From Psychrobacter fulvigenes (GTDB lineage Bacteria > Pseudomonadota > Gammaproteobacteria > Pseudomonadales > Moraxellaceae): 64,000 nt of DNA. The notes under the pieces are model-generated. The model saw nothing but the letters and a program-made list of their open reading frames with translations. It was not told the DNA's origin and made no database searches. Each line of letters starts with the position of its first letter. The stretch's first letter is position 1. Made by a program: the position numbers and the translations under genes. The stretch is taken from contig NZ_CAJGZP010000001.1 of assembly GCF_904846155.1 (NCBI RefSeq), forward strand, positions 682,001 through 746,000, read 5' to 3'. Positions 56,871 through 64,000 of the stretch are shown one piece after another.

Positions 56871-57770
56871 ATGAATCATCCATCTACCCAAATCGAAACA
56901 GGATTTAAGGCGACTGATATGGCTTTAAAAAACGACACGTTAGAAGTTGGCACGTTAAATGCTACAAGTACAGATAAGCAGTATGAGCGCCGCTTTCAAG
57001 GAACGCAGACGCTTTATGGTAGTGCTGCGTTTGAGACTTTTGCAGCGGCCCATGTCTACGTCATCGGTGTTGGCGGTGTTGGCACTTGGGCAGCTGAAGC
57101 ATTGGCACGTACCGCTATTGGGACGATTACTTTGATTGATTTGGATGTGTTGGTCGCATCCAATGCCAATCGGCAACTGCCAGCGCTTGATAGCACCTTT
57201 GGTCAAAGCAAAATAGCAGCGATGGGTCAACGCATACGCGAGATTAACCCAAAAGTTACCCTGAATCTGATCGACGATTTTTTGACGACAGAAAATGTTG
57301 AATTACTGTTGCCTAGCCGTAAGGATGCCAAAGCCGCTGCCGATGCGCATCGTCCTATTGTGATATTGGACTGCGTCGATGATATGAGTGCCAAGCTTGC
57401 CATCGCGCTGCATTGCCGTTTTAACAAATTAAAGCTGATTTGTGCGGGCGGGGCGGGTGGCAAGATTGATCCACTGCAAATCACCGTCAGTGACTTAAAG
57501 GACAGTTATCAAGATCCTTTACTGGCACGACTGCGCAATAAGCTGCGTCATGAAAAAGGCATTAATAGTGCCCTAAAAGACAAGTTTGGCATCAAGTGTG
57601 TGTATTCGACAGAGCCGCCGCGAGTGGATAAAAGCTGTCAAACAGGTGGATTGCACTGCGGTGGCTATGGCTCAGCAGTGGCAGTGACCTCGGTGGTTGC
57701 AATGATTATGGTCAGTGAGGCGCTACAGATGTTAAGCAAACAAGCAGCCATAAAACGCACGAACTTATAA
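56871..57770 (+). CDS. tcdA: tRNA threonylcarbamoyladenosine dehydratase
   Basis: ThiF/E1-like enzyme (CsdL/YgdL) that cyclises t6A37 of tRNA to ct6A using ATP. The nucleotide-binding motif is IGVGGVGTWAAEALAR, followed by TLIDLDVLVASNANRQLPAL (E1-type Asp and Arg) and DCVDDMSAKLAI. The C-terminal part has VYSTEPPR and GGYGSAVAVTSV. 299 aa, with a ~35-residue N-terminal extension. It pairs with tsaB (16.6 kb) in the same modification pathway. Tightly packed after tatD and before the kinase gene. Confidence 0.94.
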   Translation: MNHPSTQIETGFKATDMALKNDTLEVGTLNATSTDKQYERRFQGTQTLYGSAAFETFAAAHVYVIGVGGVGTWAAEALARTAIGTITLIDLDVLVASNANRQLPALDSTFGQSKIAAMGQRIREINPKVTLNLIDDFLTTENVELLLPSRKDAKAAADAHRPIVILDCVDDMSAKLAIALHCRFNKLKLICAGGAGGKIDPLQITVSDLKDSYQDPLLARLRNKLRHEKGINSALKDKFGIKCVYSTEPPRVDKSCQTGGLHCGGYGSAVAVTSVVAMIMVSEALQMLSKQAAIKRTNL

Positions 57771-57776
57771 CTTCGT

Positions 57777-59561
57777 ATGAAGCTTGGAGAGATGGAGAGA
57801 GATGTGTTAAATTATCAGTATCCGTTAGCAGCAGATGAGCAAGACCGAATTGCTAAACTGCGTGAATATGATGTATTCAATAACGAGCATGACCCCGCAT
57901 TTGCACGTCTAACGGAACTGGTAAAGCTGTTTTTTGATTTTCCCATCGTGACCATCACCTTCATGGATGAGCGCACCCAGTATCTAAGAGCACCTCACGG
58001 AATGCAGGGTGCTTGTACGACCTCACGTGAAGTCGCTATTTGTAACTATACCGTACTGTCTAATGATGTTTTTGTGGTGCCAGATTTAGCAAAAGACAGC
58101 CGCTTTATTCACAATCCCTTAATCACCCAGAGTCCTCATTTACGCTTTTATGCAGGAGCGCCTATTCTTCTGTATGAGGGTAGTAAGGTATATCGTTTGG
58201 GGTCTTTGTGTCTTATGGATACGCAGCCGAGCGACACATTTGATGAAGAACAGGCTGAGGTGCTGACTAAATTTGCAGCTATGGCAGCAGACGCGTTAGA
58301 GCTACAAAAGAGTCAACGCCTCGCTAGGCACGACAGTAAGATGAAGTCAGACTTTTTGGCCAACATGAGCCACGAGATACGTACGCCAATGAACGGTATT
58401 ATTGGTATGGTCGAGATGCTCGATGAGACTGAGCTAAATACTGAGCAAAAAAGTTATATCGATAATATTAAAATATCTACCGAGCATCTATTAGCGATTA
58501 TAAATGGCATTTTGGACTTATCGAAAGTTGAGTCTGGAAAAATGACGCTAGATTCGGTACCGATGAATTTGTCAGTACTGTGTCATGAAGTGATTGACTT
58601 GTTTGCAGTTCGAGCACAGCAGCGCGGGCTGACACTTGATTATCATTATACTTCGGAATTATCGCCTTATGTAAAAGGCGATCCAGTACGATTGAAGCAG
58701 GTTTTATCAAACCTTGTCAATAATGCGATTAAGTTCACTCGTGAAGGTGGACACGTTAGTCTCAAGGTCATGCATGTACCGAACTGTGATGATGACAGTA
58801 AGGCCAATGAAGGTAGTGCTGATAAAGGCAAGGCTATCATGCGCCATGACTCTAATGACTGCGACATCACCTTATGTATTGAAGTGACAGATACGGGGGT
58901 CGGTATTAAGCCTGAGGCGCTAGAAGCTATATTTGACGCTTATAGCCAAGCAGATAACTCTACCCATCGATTATATGGGGGTACGGGTCTGGGGCTGTCC
59001 GTTTGTAAGTCTTTGGTCAATCTGATGGGTGGTTATATTTTGCTAGACAGTGTGATAGGAGAGGGTACGACCTTCAAGGTGTTGTTACCCATGCCGATAC
59101 TAGAAAAGTCCCAGTATGAAGATTGGCATCATACCAATGCTATAGATGTCAAACCACTCTCGCAAAATATAGGTCGCATACTGCTTGTGGAAGATGACAG
59201 TGTCAGTGCCATGGTAGCCATAAAAGCCTTAAGTAATAGCGGGCATACGGTCACACATGTCACTGATGGACAACAGGCCATTGAGCAGTTATCAGCCTGT
59301 CCGCAGCGTTTTGATGTGATACTCATGGACCATCACATGCCAATTATGGATGGCATTCAAGCAACGGCTGAGCTACATAAACGCTATGATCCTAAACATT
59401 TACCACCCATCATTGCGCTAACGGCCAATGCGATGAATGGCGATCGTGAAAAGTATTTGCAAGCGGGCATGCAAGACTACTGTACTAAGCCCTTCAAAAA
59501 AGAGGCGCTCACGACATTGGTACAATATTGGCTCACGCAAAACTCATCAAAAAAGAATTAA
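57777..59561 (+). CDS. Hybrid sensor histidine kinase with GAF input domain
   Basis: 594 aa, no membrane segment, so cytoplasmic. Order: N-terminal tail, GAF domain (residues ~40-180, with [21 protein letters not shown]), HisKA with [11 protein letters not shown] (His199), HATPase_c with [14 protein letters not shown] and [13 protein letters not shown], then a receiver with phospho-acceptor Asp518 in [12 protein letters not shown] and the late CTKPF Lys. No Hpt is present. The ATG at 57777 is close to the previous stop; the Met at 57792 has GGAG right before it and is another option. Its output partner is not adjacent. Confidence 0.93.
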   Translation: MKLGEMERDVLNYQYPLAADEQDRIAKLREYDVFNNEHDPAFARLTELVKLFFDFPIVTITFMDERTQYLRAPHGMQGACTTSREVAICNYTVLSNDVFVVPDLAKDSRFIHNPLITQSPHLRFYAGAPILLYEGSKVYRLGSLCLMDTQPSDTFDEEQAEVLTKFAAMAADALELQKSQRLARHDSKMKSDFLANMSHEIRTPMNGIIGMVEMLDETELNTEQKSYIDNIKISTEHLLAIINGILDLSKVESGKMTLDSVPMNLSVLCHEVIDLFAVRAQQRGLTLDYHYTSELSPYVKGDPVRLKQVLSNLVNNAIKFTREGGHVSLKVMHVPNCDDDSKANEGSADKGKAIMRHDSNDCDITLCIEVTDTGVGIKPEALEAIFDAYSQADNSTHRLYGGTGLGLSVCKSLVNLMGGYILLDSVIGEGTTFKVLLPMPILEKSQYEDWHHTNAIDVKPLSQNIGRILLVEDDSVSAMVAIKALSNSGHTVTHVTDGQQAIEQLSACPQRFDVILMDHHMPIMDGIQATAELHKRYDPKHLPPIIALTANAMNGDREKYLQAGMQDYCTKPFKKEALTTLVQYWLTQNSSKKN

Positions 59562-59607
59562 TATCGACAGCAATACGTGAAATAAACAACAAAAAAGACA
59601 AACGATA

Positions 59608-59646
59608 AAAAAAGCTCAACCATCACATGACGGTTGAGCTTTTTTA
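59608..59646. terminator. Bidirectional terminator between the kinase and efp
   Basis: Stem AAAAAAGCTCAACC/GGTTGAGCTTTTTT with a ~10-nt loop between the two convergent genes. Confidence 0.9.
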
Positions 59647-59671
59647 TGACTTCATCAAAGCCTTAGCTATA

Positions 59672-60244
59672 TTAGCTGACGCGGGTTTGATAGTCGCTAG
59701 TGCGAGTGTCTACTCGTACCACTTCACCTTGCTGTACAAATAAAGGTACACGAACCACTGCGCCAGTCTCTAGAGTGGCAGGTTTACCGCCGCCGCCAGA
59801 GGTATCACCGCGGACGCCAGGATCTGTTTCAGTAATTTGTAGTTCTACAAAGTTTGGCGGGGTCACTGCAAGAGGGACGCCATTGAATAGAGTGATGGTG
59901 CATAAGTCATTACCATTCTCTTTTAACCACATCTTGGCATCAGCCATGGCCGTTGCATCTGCTTGCAACTGCTCAAAGGTCTCAGGGTGCATGAAGTGCC
60001 AAAACTCACCATCGTTATAAAGATAGTTCATTTCGGTATCGATCACATCGGCCGCTTCTAAGCTTTCACCTGACTTAAAGGTCTGCTCGAGCACTTTGCC
60101 GCTACGTAAGTTGCGCATCTTTACGCGGTTAAAAGCTTGGCCTTTACCAGGTTTAACAAACTCGTTTTCGATAATGGAATAAGGGTTGCCATCAAGCATT
60201 ACCTTGAGACCGGCTTTAAATTCGTTGGTAGAAAAATGTGCCAC
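59672..60244 (-). CDS. efp: Elongation factor P
   Basis: 190-aa translation factor that relieves ribosome stalling at poly-proline. The modified residue is expected at Lys34 in KPGKGQAF, the form that is beta-lysylated by EpmA after EpmB. KOW-like N-domain, then two OB folds; the late end is [22 protein letters not shown] precedes the ATG, and a 12-bp palindrome (60260-60271) lies just above. Divergent from epmB, the gene for its lysine-supplying enzyme. Confidence 0.98.
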   Translation of the reverse strand: MAHFSTNEFKAGLKVMLDGNPYSIIENEFVKPGKGQAFNRVKMRNLRSGKVLEQTFKSGESLEAADVIDTEMNYLYNDGEFWHFMHPETFEQLQADATAMADAKMWLKENGNDLCTITLFNGVPLAVTPPNFVELQITETDPGVRGDTSGGGGKPATLETGAVVRVPLFVQQGEVVRVDTRTSDYQTRVS

Positions 60245-60259
60245 AAGAGACTCCTAAGG

Positions 60260-60271
60260 GTTACTAGTAAC
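60260..60271. promoter_or_regulatory. 12-bp palindrome in the efp leader
   Basis: GTTACTAGTAAC is a perfect palindrome about 15 bp upstream of the efp start. Significance unknown; it might be an operator. Confidence 0.25.
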
Positions 60272-60480
60272 TCTAATTAGTAATAAATAATTAATAATCA
60301 ATAGTTTGGATGAGAGTAAATCAATCATCAACGCGCCGCCAAACTTGACGCTAATAAAACATTAATCCGATCATATCAAGAATAAGGAGAGGTGAACAGA
60401 TAGGTTTGGTTGGCATGCTTTGATAGAGTGCTGACTTACAGCGTATAATGTCGGTTTTTAGGCGCATGTATTAGGGTGTC

Positions 60481-61485
60481 ATGATAAACCATTTAATCAC
60501 ACAAAAAAACTGGCAAACACAATTATCTGAAGCAGTCACTTCGGTAGATGAGTTGCTCACTATGCTCAACCTCGAGTCTTTAAAGCCGCAGGTTTATATA
60601 CCTGAGCACTTTGAGCTGCGTGTTCCACGTGGCTTCGTTGCCAAGATGAGGGTTGGGGACGCCGAGGATCCGTTACTAAGGCAAGTCTTACCTGACAAAC
60701 AAGAGCAAGTCGCGGTGAGCGGCTATGTGACTGATCCATTGGCCGAAAATGAGCAAAATCCAACCAAAGGACTGCTGCATAAGTACCAGTCACGGGTTCT
60801 ATTGACGATTACAGGGGCGTGCGCTATTCACTGTCGTTATTGTTTCCGTCAGCACTTTGATTATAGTGCCAATATGCCCACTACCTCTGCCCATGCAGCT
60901 ATTATTAGCTATATAGAAGCGCATCCTGACATAAATGAGGTTATCTTAAGTGGTGGCGACCCATTAAGCGTCTCCAATCGTCGTTTGTTTGCTTGGCTCG
61001 ATACACTAGAAGCACTCCCGCAGCTGACCACCATCCGCTTGCACACACGTATGCCTCTGGTTATCCCCGAACGCTTAGACAATGACCTATTGGATCGTCT
61101 GGCTCAAAGTCGCTGTCATATCATGATGGTAATACATTGTAATCACGCCAATGAGATTGATACAAATACAGCTGAGTACTTACAGCGTGCGCGTAAAGCA
61201 GGGGTTACGCTACTCAACCAAGCCGTTTTATTAAGAGGTATCAACGATAGTGTCGCGACACAAGGGGCTTTGAATCAGCGCTTGTTCAGTGCTGGTGTTC
61301 TGCCCTATTATTTGCATGTCCTAGATAAGGTCGCTGGCGCTGCTCACTTCGATAGCGACGAGCGGTTAGCTATCGAGCTTTATTGGTCGTTATTGGCTGA
61401 GCTTCCTGGATATTTGGTTCCAAAACTGGTCAGAGAGTTGCCGAACAGACGTTTTAAGGTGCCAGTTGACATTTACAAAAAGTAG
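60481..61485 (+). CDS. epmB: EF-P beta-lysylation protein EpmB (lysine 2,3-aminomutase-like)
   Basis: Radical-SAM, PLP-dependent enzyme that turns L-lysine into (R)-beta-lysine for attachment to EF-P. The cluster ligands are Cys114, Cys118 and Cys121 in ACAIHCRYCFRQHF. The glycine-rich SGGDPLSV motif and HTRMPLVIPERL follow, with the PLP Lys region near YYLHVLDKVAGAAHF. 334 aa, normal. Divergent from efp over ~236 bp, so substrate protein and modifier lie side by side. The ligase EpmA is not in the window. Confidence 0.96.
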   Translation: MINHLITQKNWQTQLSEAVTSVDELLTMLNLESLKPQVYIPEHFELRVPRGFVAKMRVGDAEDPLLRQVLPDKQEQVAVSGYVTDPLAENEQNPTKGLLHKYQSRVLLTITGACAIHCRYCFRQHFDYSANMPTTSAHAAIISYIEAHPDINEVILSGGDPLSVSNRRLFAWLDTLEALPQLTTIRLHTRMPLVIPERLDNDLLDRLAQSRCHIMMVIHCNHANEIDTNTAEYLQRARKAGVTLLNQAVLLRGINDSVATQGALNQRLFSAGVLPYYLHVLDKVAGAAHFDSDERLAIELYWSLLAELPGYLVPKLVRELPNRRFKVPVDIYKK

Positions 61486-61520
61486 CAGAGTGCTCAAAAT
61501 GGTAACTTAGGATACCTTAA

Positions 61521-61546
61521 ACTACCAAACATTAGTGGTGGTTTTT
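61521..61546 (+). terminator. Probable terminator after epmB
   Basis: Stem ACTACCA/TGGTGGT (one G-U pair) with an 8-nt loop, followed by TTTT, 35 bp after the stop. Confidence 0.5.
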
Positions 61547-61603
61547 AGCGTACCTATTATGACTATATCGGTCGTTGGTTCATACCGTCATTAAGGAGCA
61601 CTT

Positions 61604-63511
61604 GTGATCACGTTATCGGCTTTTCAAGAGTATCTATCGTCTAAGGTGCCCTTGCCACAGCCTGCAAGCAAGTATATCAATGGGGAGGAGCAGCAACTGC
61701 TTAAATGGGCAGTAACCCTACCCACGCAAACAGAAGCGCAGCAACTGGATCAAATTGAAAAAATACTGACTGAGTTGGCAGTGTCTGATTTGGAGGATGA
61801 GCCGCGTCTTAAGCTGATGGGTATTGTTGCTACGGCCTCCGATCGCTTGATTGCCTCATTGCGTCAGCACTATATCAATGAGTCAGGAGCGCTGAATAGC
61901 GAACAGTTGCAATATAGCGCAGAAGTTAAGTCGTTATATTATTTAAGTATTCTGGTTTATGATGGCATTGTAAGGCGAGAGAGTCAGAGATTAGATTATC
62001 AACAGCGAACCTCTGCAGTCACAGGCTGGAGACAGATATTTTCTTTAGGCAAAAAGCCTCCTATCACATTAGCGTCTGCCATTTATCAAACACTGGCTAC
62101 TTATCAAAGGTTGCTGTATGAGCAAGCCATCTCATATGAAAATGCTCAGCAGCATTTATGGGAAGCGATCAATCAGCTGTACTACTTAGCTCATCGGCAC
62201 GACATCACTCATGTCAATCTCAGCGAGCATGTAGTGGTGCGGCAGGCAATCAGTATTCATGAGATTTATCTTCAGATATGTCTGCATAGCTTGTTGAATA
62301 CTCGTGCCATGCGCAGGGCAAATATCATATTGATACACCGCTTGCTACCCTCATGGTCAGCCCACGTTAATGCAACCATAGAGCCAATAACCGATACGCG
62401 TGTTTTTGTGGATTTGCAAGGCAGTAGCCCGCCAGTTTATCTGACAGCAAACTCCACCATCAATCCGTATGACGAGTATCTCAACTGCTTGTTCATTGAG
62501 CTTGACCCTCTAGCATCGTACCTGCAACAACGTCAACAAGTGCTACTTGAAAGTGGCTACGAGAGCATAGAAGCTCAATTAGTCGCTAAAGTATTAATGG
62601 CCATCAAACACCGATACATTAACAGGCAAGCGACCATACCTGCCAAGCTCAGTCCTAAGCTGCGGGCAACAGTCATTACTGGTTTTGACGCCATACATTA
62701 TCATGTGGCAGGTGGACATAGCCTAATGAGTATGATTGCTGCAAAAGAACTGCCGATTGAGCAGTTGCCAAGCTACGATACGCAGCCTAAAGAATATGAT
62801 CAAAGTATTAAAGATAAAGGTATTAAAAAAGATACTAATGACCAAGATGCTAAAAAACAGCACAACTCTATTAAGCTCTATGTAGACACTTTTGATAGTA
62901 CCGATACCACATCACAAATAAGGCTGATGCAGTTATTATCAGCCCAGGACATCATGCAGCGACAAGCCATTATCGCAGATCGAATGGCAACGAGGCAGTC
63001 AAACTTAACTAAAATGCACAAACATCAGCCTGTGATTGAAGAGACCTCTTTGTCTGTCACGCCAGTTGAATTGGATAAAACTCAGAGTAACAAGAGAGAA
63101 GGTGAGCAAGGTAGCGCGCCACCGCTGTCATTGATGAGTATGTTTTTGCTGTGTCGCCCAAATGACAGTAGTAAGCTTAAATGGTCGCTGGGTATGGTGC
63201 GTTGGCTCAATCTTGAGAGTAAGCTTATCGAGGTAGAGTGGCAGGTGCTCGGCCATGAGCTGACTGCCTGTGCGCTACGCTTGGATAATAGAGGTAATAT
63301 AGACCAGCGTAGTCAAAAATTTATTCCAGCCTTTCTCATGGCAGGTGATGAAGACTTGCAAACTGACTACAGTGTCATCGTACCCTCTTACCGCTTTCAA
63401 ACTGGAGACAGAGTGATGATGCGTATCAATGACAACCAAGAGCCGTTGCGGTTACAGCAGTGTTTGATTAATAGTGAGGAGTTTAGCCAGTATAAATTTG
63501 TCCGCCTGTAG
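61604..63511 (+). CDS. Large conserved hypothetical protein upstream of a FimX-like gene
   Basis: 635-aa protein without signal peptide or clear membrane segments. Helical in residues 1-400 (a stretch with YLSILVYDGIVRRESQRLDYQQR is conserved-looking), then a low-complexity Asp/Lys-rich linker at about 395-425. A strand-rich C-terminal domain (~510-635) begins PLSLMSMFLLCRPNDSSKLKWSLGMVRWLN. The C-terminal part might be PilZ-like, but I cannot find the RxxxR motif, so this stays a guess. GTG start at 61604. A FimX-like gene follows, which hints at a cyclic-di-GMP or pilus context. Confidence 0.6.
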   Translation: MITLSAFQEYLSSKVPLPQPASKYINGEEQQLLKWAVTLPTQTEAQQLDQIEKILTELAVSDLEDEPRLKLMGIVATASDRLIASLRQHYINESGALNSEQLQYSAEVKSLYYLSILVYDGIVRRESQRLDYQQRTSAVTGWRQIFSLGKKPPITLASAIYQTLATYQRLLYEQAISYENAQQHLWEAINQLYYLAHRHDITHVNLSEHVVVRQAISIHEIYLQICLHSLLNTRAMRRANIILIHRLLPSWSAHVNATIEPITDTRVFVDLQGSSPPVYLTANSTINPYDEYLNCLFIELDPLASYLQQRQQVLLESGYESIEAQLVAKVLMAIKHRYINRQATIPAKLSPKLRATVITGFDAIHYHVAGGHSLMSMIAAKELPIEQLPSYDTQPKEYDQSIKDKGIKKDTNDQDAKKQHNSIKLYVDTFDSTDTTSQIRLMQLLSAQDIMQRQAIIADRMATRQSNLTKMHKHQPVIEETSLSVTPVELDKTQSNKREGEQGSAPPLSLMSMFLLCRPNDSSKLKWSLGMVRWLNLESKLIEVEWQVLGHELTACALRLDNRGNIDQRSQKFIPAFLMAGDEDLQTDYSVIVPSYRFQTGDRVMMRINDNQEPLRLQQCLINSEEFSQYKFVRL

Positions 63512-63748
63512 CACGATATTAATACCCTCAAAAACTGTTATGGTCAAATATACAGTCCTCGATAAAGGCTAGAAATGGCTGATATGGGTTGCTGTTGCTA
63601 TAAATATATCCTTCATTAGTTGACGACATCATTCGCTATCACGCTATAATACGGGTTCGATAATCAAAAGCCACTCAGGTATAATGGATTTGACAGAAAA
63701 GCTGATGATTGCTCCAAAGTAGCCCCTACAAGAATAAAAAGGCCTGAT

Positions 63749-64000
63749 ATGCACACCAAGTCCCTCTTGAACTTATTAGTGATAGATGATGATCAGCTAT
63801 ATGCTGAGCGTCTGGTTAGATTGTTGTCTGCTTACTACGATGAGGTAAATCTAGGGTTTTTGGATGATAAAGAGGAGCTGATGAAATCCCTGCGTCATCA
63901 GTGGGATGTTCTCGTTTTTGGCCGCGCTTATGACATAAGCTTCACTGATGTGGTCGGTATCGTTCAGGAGCAAGGCCTTGACTTGCCTCTAGTCGGTTTG
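63749..64000 (+). CDS. FimX-like protein with degenerate receiver domain (partial, runs off the window)
   Basis: First 84 residues only. It opens MHTKSLLNLLVIDDDQLYAERL, a receiver-like fold with the acidic pocket. At the site of the phospho-acceptor, after QWDVLVFG, Gly58 stands where Asp is expected, so phosphorylation is unlikely. FimX proteins of pseudomonads have such a degenerate receiver before PAS, GGDEF and EAL domains and act in type IV pilus motility; that the missing part carries GGDEF-EAL is inference. AAAAAGG lies six bases before the ATG. Confidence 0.65.
   Translation, partial: MHTKSLLNLLVIDDDQLYAERLVRLLSAYYDEVNLGFLDDKEELMKSLRHQWDVLVFGRAYDISFTDVVGIVQEQGLDLPLVGL

Overview
The window looks like a chromosomal segment of a Psychrobacter-like bacterium (Moraxellaceae, Gammaproteobacteria). 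This rests on moderate GC content, the gene content (MnmC, RsmJ, TruD, EpmB, an H-NS-type protein) and type II secretion genes in the order N-C-D near ssb and uvrA. Assignment to the genus is inference; membership of Gammaproteobacteria is well supported. Most of the window is ordinary core chromosome with short operons and clear stem-loop terminators. I see no rRNA, tRNA, CRISPR array, phage module or intact transposase.

Layout. 1-5.7 kb: a membrane-anchored C13 (legumain/caspase-like) peptidase, S-formylglutathione hydrolase, a DUF2805-type protein with a Val-Asp/Val-Asn repeat, rpe and three small unknown genes. 5.7-6.2 kb: rpmB-rpmG (L28, L33) on the minus strand; rpmG encodes only 51 aa. 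6.6-12.4 kb: one 1911-residue surface lipoprotein made of Ig-like repeats. 12.6-22.4 kb: purU, ypjD, ffh, tsaB, uppP, rsmJ, ubiA and two unknown genes. 22.4-27.3 kb, minus strand: a lipoprotein, yjbQ, mnmC, a coiled-coil membrane protein, a YciI-like protein and yciB. 27.4-34.9 kb: a PHP-domain RNase, a diguanylate cyclase, truD, a Rieske-FAD reductase followed by a MITE-like element, and a GNAT acetyltransferase. 35-41.5 kb: glutathione reductase, a split ThrE-type exporter, a DUF503 protein, an M48 lipoprotein, a flavin monooxygenase and ridA. 41.6-42.7 kb: one AT-rich foreign-looking gene with HEPN-like features. 42.8-51.2 kb: uvrA, a YajR-like MFS transporter, a bacterial choline/carnitine acyltransferase, ssb and an H-NS family gene. 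51.4-55.7 kb: gspN-gspC-gspD and a small unlisted 53-aa gene. 55.8-64 kb: tatD, tcdA, a hybrid histidine kinase, divergent efp/epmB, a large unknown protein and the start of a FimX-like gene with a degenerate receiver domain.

Themes. tRNA modification is heavily represented (tsaB, mnmC, truD, tcdA), as is translation (ffh, L28, L33, efp with its modifier epmB). Envelope and secretion functions include uppP, gspNCD, the Ig-like lipoprotein and the M48 lipoprotein. Cyclic-di-GMP and phosphorelay signalling is represented by the diguanylate cyclase, the hybrid kinase and the FimX-like gene. No clear new multi-gene system emerges. The best candidates for something undescribed are the MITE-like element at 33.2-33.5 kb, the helix-bearing Ig repeats of the giant lipoprotein, the AT-rich HEPN-like gene, and the small signal-peptide gene behind gspD.
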